Positions 60,719-64,000 of a stretch of DNA of 64,000 bases are shown here, one piece after another (the first letter of the stretch is position 1; each line of letters begins with the position of its first letter). The translations under genes were made by a program, and so were the position numbers. The stretch is from contig NZ_BMRT01000008.1 of NCBI RefSeq assembly GCF_014648775.1, positions 186,001 through 250,000 on the forward strand. Reading direction: 5' to 3'. Under the pieces are notes generated by a model. That model worked only from the letters and a program-made list of their open reading frames with translations. It was not told the DNA's origin and searched no databases. This stretch comes from Streptomyces abikoensis (GTDB lineage: Bacteria > Actinomycetota > Actinomycetes > Streptomycetales > Streptomycetaceae).

Positions 60719-61933
60719 TCAGTTGTCGTCCTCATCGATGAGGAACCCACGCATCGGCGAAGGCGCCTGCATCGGCTGCTGCCCCTGCGGCCGCACCGGA
60801 GCCATCGGCTGCGTCATGGCCGGCGACATCTGCTGCTGACCGCCGTACGACGGGGCACCCGTGGAGGGAGCGCCCATCGACTGGTTGCCGCCCATGCTGT
60901 GACCGCCCATGCCCGCGCCGGCCGAGGCCATCGACCCGCTCATCGAGGGGGCCGGCGGCAGCGACGCGGCGGCCGGGGTGCGCGGCGGGGCCAGCGAGTC
61001 GTCCGCCTGGTTCTCCAGCTGACGCAGCTGGCTCTCCAGGTAGGACTTCAGTCGCGTGCGGTACTCGCGCTCGAAGCCGCGCAGGTCCTCGACCTTGCGC
61101 TCCAGCGTGGCGCGGGCGGACTCCAGGGAGCCCATCGCGACGCGGTGCTTCTCCTGCGCGTCCCGCTCCAGGGCGTCCGCCTTGGCACGGGCGTCCCGCT
61201 CCAGGCCCTCGGCGCGGCTGCGCGCCTCGCCGACGATCTTGTTGGCCTCGGAACGGGCCTCCGCGATCGCCTGGTCGGCCGTCTGCTGCGCGAGCGAGAG
61301 AACGCGGGCCGCACTGTCGCCACCCGGACCCTGGCCCGGCTGCGGCAGCTGCGGTGCGCCCATGGGGGCGTTCTGCGCCATGGGGTTCTGGCCCATCGGA
61401 CCGTTCTGCCCCATGGGGTTCTGCCCCATCGGTCCGTTCTGTCCCATGGGTCCGCCCATCGGGCCACCCATCGGACCGTTCTGGCCCATCGGGCCGTTCT
61501 GACCCATGGGGCCGTTCTGCCCCATCGGTCCGTTCTGTCCCATCGGGCCGGGACCGTGCGGGCCCTGGGGACCGTGGCCGTGACCGCCCGGACCGGCCGG
61601 CAGCTGCGGGGCACCGCCCGGAAGCTGCGGCGGGCCGCCCATCTGCTGCTGGTTCGGCGGTACCGGCTGCGGGCCCGATATGGCGGCGGGCACCGGAGCG
61701 CCGGGTCGCTGGTCCTGGGGCTCGGGCTTGCGCATGTTCTGCTGCTGGTTCTGCGCGGCGGCACGCGTCGCGGCGGCCAGCTTGGCGCGCAGGTCCTCGT
61801 TCTCCCGGAGCAGGCGGGTCAGTTCCGCCTCCACCTCGTCGAGAAAGGCGTCGACCTCGTCCTCGTCATAGCCTTCTCGGAGGCGGACGGTCGTGAACTG
61901 CTTGTTCCGCACGTCCTCGGGGCTCAGCGGCAT
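60719..61933 (-). CDS. divIVA: DivIVA, polar growth scaffold
   Basis: A 404-residue coiled-coil protein that recruits the growth machinery at hyphal tips. The N-terminal lipid-binding domain starts MPLSPEDVRNKQFTTVRLREGY, followed by a coiled coil (about 25-62), a low-complexity linker (about 65-205) with repeated GPMGQN hexapeptides, a second coiled coil (about 210-310; ARSEANKIVGEARSRAEGLE) and a Met/Gln/Pro-rich tail ending FLIDEDDN. Streptomyces DivIVA is longer than that of Bacillus because of the linker and tail. It is in line with YggT, sepF, yggS and pgeF. Confidence 0.96.
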   Translation of the reverse strand: MPLSPEDVRNKQFTTVRLREGYDEDEVDAFLDEVEAELTRLLRENEDLRAKLAAATRAAAQNQQQNMRKPEPQDQRPGAPVPAAISGPQPVPPNQQQMGGPPQLPGGAPQLPAGPGGHGHGPQGPHGPGPMGQNGPMGQNGPMGQNGPMGQNGPMGGPMGGPMGQNGPMGQNPMGQNGPMGQNPMAQNAPMGAPQLPQPGQGPGGDSAARVLSLAQQTADQAIAEARSEANKIVGEARSRAEGLERDARAKADALERDAQEKHRVAMGSLESARATLERKVEDLRGFEREYRTRLKSYLESQLRQLENQADDSLAPPRTPAAASLPPAPSMSGSMASAGAGMGGHSMGGNQSMGAPSTGAPSYGGQQQMSPAMTQPMAPVRPQGQQPMQAPSPMRGFLIDEDDN

Positions 61934-61994
61934 CTCTTCTTCACCTCAACGTAGTCGTCGGCAATCGGCAAGACCGTATCGTTCACAGCCGCGT

Positions 61995-62279
61995 TCACAG
62001 CCGGCTCACGACGGTGATCAGGATGTAGACGATGATCATCAGTACGAAGAAGGACAGGTCGAGCGCTACGCCCCCGAGACGCAGCGGCGGGATGACCCGC
62101 CGCAGAAGCTTGAGTGGCGGATCGGTGACAGTGTAGGTGGCCTCCAGGAGGACCACCATCGCCTTACCGGGTTGCCACGAGCGGGCGAACTGGAAGACGT
62201 AGTCCATCACCAGCCGGAAGATCAGCACGATCAGGAAGCAGTACAGCGCGATGTAGATCACCTGCTGTGCGATGCCCAT
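61995..62279 (-). CDS. YggT family membrane protein
   Basis: A 94-residue protein with two hydrophobic helices. YCFLIVLIFRLVMDYVFQF and TDPPLKLLRRVIPPLRLGGVALDLS are typical YggT sequence (TEPxLxPxRxxxPxxG type). It lies between sepF and divIVA, the standard place near ftsZ, and probably takes part in envelope or division biology; the mechanism is unknown. Confidence 0.94.
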   Translation of the reverse strand: MGIAQQVIYIALYCFLIVLIFRLVMDYVFQFARSWQPGKAMVVLLEATYTVTDPPLKLLRRVIPPLRLGGVALDLSFFVLMIIVYILITVVSRL

Positions 62280-62350
62280 CTCGCGCTTCCCTCTCCCCTT
62301 GCTCGTACTCGACCTGACCGGCCGTTGTCCGGATTGCCCGGTGTTGCGTC

Positions 62351-62965
62351 TCAGCTCTGGTTGAAGAACCCACCCTCTGCGATGCGGGCCTTGTCCTCCG
62401 CCGTGACATCGACGTTAGCAGGCGACAGCAGGAACACCTTCTGTGTCACCCGCTCGATGCTGCCGTGGAGTCCGAAGACCAGACCGGCCGCGAAGTCGAC
62501 AAGTCGCTTCGCGTCGGTGTCGTCCATCTCGGTGAGATTCATGATCACCGGAGTGCCCTCGCGGAAGTGTTCCCCGATGGTACGGGCCTCGTTGTAGGTC
62601 CGGGGGTGCAATGTCGTGATGCGGTAGGGCTCCCGCTCGGACACAACCTTGGGCATGATCACCGGTGCGTTCTTCTCCAGAGAGTGGCGTTCGGGTGTGA
62701 TGGACGACACGGGGGCGATTCGGGCGGGTCGTCCCGGTTCCGCTACGAGCGGAGCCGGTTCACGCTGTGCGGGCGGCTGGGCGACTCGAACCGGTTCGTC
62801 CGATTGCGTCTGTTGTGCCGTGTGCGCCTGGTGTTGCTGCTGCCGGCGCCGGTCCGGCTCCGGCTCGGGTTCGAACTCGTCATCGGGGTCGAACCCCGGG
62901 CCGTCGTACCCATCGTCCTCCACGAGGCCGAGGTAGACCGCCATCTTGCGCATCGCGCCGGCCAT
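62351..62965 (-). CDS. sepF: SepF, FtsZ-membrane tether
   Basis: A 204-residue division protein. The N-terminal amphipathic helix MAGAMRKMAVYLGLVEDD would bind membrane. A polar linker with Asp/Glu/Gln/Arg follows (about 20-110), and the SepF core domain (about 115-200) includes ITTLHPRTYNEARTIGEHFREG, VIMNLTEMDD and RLVDFAAGLVFGLHGSIERV. I chose ATG 62965, because GGAGG stands nine bases upstream; ATG at 62974 overlaps that site. Confidence 0.95.
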   Translation of the reverse strand: MAGAMRKMAVYLGLVEDDGYDGPGFDPDDEFEPEPEPDRRRQQQHQAHTAQQTQSDEPVRVAQPPAQREPAPLVAEPGRPARIAPVSSITPERHSLEKNAPVIMPKVVSEREPYRITTLHPRTYNEARTIGEHFREGTPVIMNLTEMDDTDAKRLVDFAAGLVFGLHGSIERVTQKVFLLSPANVDVTAEDKARIAEGGFFNQS

Positions 62966-63086
62966 TCTCCGCATCCTCCGCTCTGTGGTGGATCGGCTCC
63001 GTCAACGGCGCCCGGATCCACGTGGTCCGCCCGCCTTTTGACGGGAATGACCATATTTTCTGCTGTGGTCCGACTTCCTGGCGACG

Positions 63087-63812
63087 TTACCCGAGCCGGG
63101 GTCGGACTCCGAGTACCGCTGAGCCGACACGTACATGTGTCGCACCGGCCGCGACGGCGTCCTCGAGATCCGCACTCATCCCTGCTGACACCATGTTCGC
63201 AGTCGGATGAGCCGCGCGCAGGTGCGTTGCGATTTCCATCAGCCGGTCGAAGGCGGCCCGCGGTCTGCCCGCGAAGGGGCCGGAGAGCGGAGCGACCGTC
63301 ATCAAACCCGCCGGTCGCAGCCCTTCCGCCGCGGCGATCTCGTCGGCCAGGGCCGCCACGCCGTCGGGCGCGACACCACCCCGCGCCCCGCGCTCGCCCG
63401 ACTCCGCGTCGAGCGCCACCTGGATCAGGCAATCGAGCTCGGTCTCCCGCCCGGTCCGGACGGCCGCCTGGGACAGGGAGGTGACCAGTCGGTCCCGGTC
63501 AATGGAGTGCACCAGACCGGCGTAATTCACCACCGACCGGACCTTGTTTGTCTGCAACTGTCCGACGAAGTGCCAGGTAAGGGGCAGATCCGAGCACTCC
63601 GCCGCCTTGGGGGCGGCGTCCTGGTCGCGGTTCTCCCCTACATGACGGACCCCCAGCTCCGCGAGGAGACGGACGTCGCTCGCGGGGTAGGTCTTGGTGA
63701 CCACGATGAGGGTCACCTCCTCGCGCGGCCGGCCCGCCGAGGCGCAGGCGGCGGAGATACGTTCCTCCACCCGAGCGAGGTTGTGGGCCAACTGGTCCTT
63801 GCGGTCCGTCAC
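63087..63812 (-). CDS. YggS/PLPBP family PLP-binding protein
   Basis: A 241-residue alanine-racemase-N-type barrel that buffers pyridoxal phosphate. The PLP lysine lies in IVVTKTYP (about residue 38), and HVGENRDQDA, WHFVGQLQTNK and SAGMSADLEDAVAAGATHVRVGSAVLG complete the cofactor site. The GTG at 63812 has GGAGGAG six bases upstream and overlaps the pgeF stop (GTGA). It is often called YlmE in this cluster. Confidence 0.94.
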   Translation of the reverse strand: MTDRKDQLAHNLARVEERISAACASAGRPREEVTLIVVTKTYPASDVRLLAELGVRHVGENRDQDAAPKAAECSDLPLTWHFVGQLQTNKVRSVVNYAGLVHSIDRDRLVTSLSQAAVRTGRETELDCLIQVALDAESGERGARGGVAPDGVAALADEIAAAEGLRPAGLMTVAPLSGPFAGRPRAAFDRLMEIATHLRAAHPTANMVSAGMSADLEDAVAAGATHVRVGSAVLGVRPRLG

Positions 63813-64000
63813 GACTGCTCCTCCAGCCATACGTAGGAGGCCAGCCGGCCCGTGGTCCGCTCGCGCCGGTAGGAGAAGTGGTCGGCGGACTCCATCGTGC
63901 AGGTGTCCGATCTGCCCACGGATGTGACGCCCATTCGGCCGAGCTGGGCCACGACCCCGTTCGCCACGTCCACCGCCGGGGTGCCCCGCCGGGTGGTGGC
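63809..64000 (-). CDS. pgeF: Polyphenol-oxidase-like PgeF/YlmD, C-terminal part
   Basis: The last 63 codons of a gene that runs off the window end. The sequence reads TRRGTPAVDVANGVVAQL, then DTCTMESADHFSYRRERTTGRLASYVWLEEQS, the C-terminus of the laccase-domain family, now known for purine nucleoside phosphorylase or peptidoglycan-editing activity in different species. It overlaps YggS by four bases. In Streptomyces ftsZ should lie just beyond. Confidence 0.9.
   Translation of the reverse strand, partial: ATTRRGTPAVDVANGVVAQLGRMGVTSVGRSDTCTMESADHFSYRRERTTGRLASYVWLEEQS

Noticed and set aside
61354..61560. Regular repeats in divIVA that resemble a CRISPR or minisatellite
   Set aside because: The units are 18 bases, in frame, and encode the GPMGQN linker; there are no spacers.

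Overview
This is a high-GC actinobacterial chromosome segment, almost certainly Streptomyces. GTG starts are frequent, Shine-Dalgarno sites are G-rich, and several promoters look leaderless. The gene order (gltBD, lgt, trpABMC/trpE, hisDCBHF with priA, dnaE, lspA, ddbA, ileS, divIVA, sepF) matches the conserved core arm of Streptomyces chromosomes as I know it from S. coelicolor. I see no rRNA, tRNA, insertion sequence, prophage or CRISPR array.

Layout. 1-7.7 kb is the most accessory-looking part. It has an HExxH protein, then a candidate surface-polysaccharide locus: a secreted DUF2334 protein and a GH113-like lipoprotein on the minus strand, divergent from a tightly coupled plus-strand unit (66-aa membrane protein, processive GT2 glycosyltransferase, UDP-GlcNAc 2-epimerase, lectin-fold-like membrane-anchored protein). 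7.7-13.8 kb is gltBD. 14-25 kb holds a VIT-family transporter, lgt, a DsbA-like protein and the tryptophan genes, including the small regulator gene trpM and three trp-region membrane proteins. 24.8-32.3 kb carries hisI and the his operon with priA, the HisA/TrpF enzyme that explains the missing trpF. 32.5-40.2 kb has a beta-helix membrane protein, a Lon-N domain protein, a YbaK deacylase, a 24-codon gene for ribosomal protein bL37, an ABC exporter and a NYN-domain protein. 40-45 kb is dnaE and a DUF2252 kinase-like gene. 45.3-48.5 kb is a tandem duplication of a two-gene module (four-TM membrane protein plus membrane-anchored DsbA-like protein). 48.6-55.4 kb has phoD, an alpha/beta hydrolase, an MscS channel, a Na+/H+ antiporter, an RluA-family synthase and lspA. 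55.5-64 kb contains ddbA, ileS behind a T-box leader, and the divIVA-YggT-sepF-YggS-pgeF group that normally lies beside ftsZ.

How the parts work together. GltBD supplies glutamate for the amino-acid pathways encoded here. PriA links histidine and tryptophan synthesis. Lgt and LspA mature lipoproteins such as the GH113-like one. The three DsbA-like proteins suggest active extracytoplasmic thiol chemistry. DivIVA and SepF organise polar growth and septation.

Best candidates for undescribed biology are the duplicated four-TM/DsbA-like module (possible DsbB-like redox partners), the polysaccharide locus, and a ten-base-periodic array upstream of trpC. All functional statements rest on motif recognition by eye; no database search was run.
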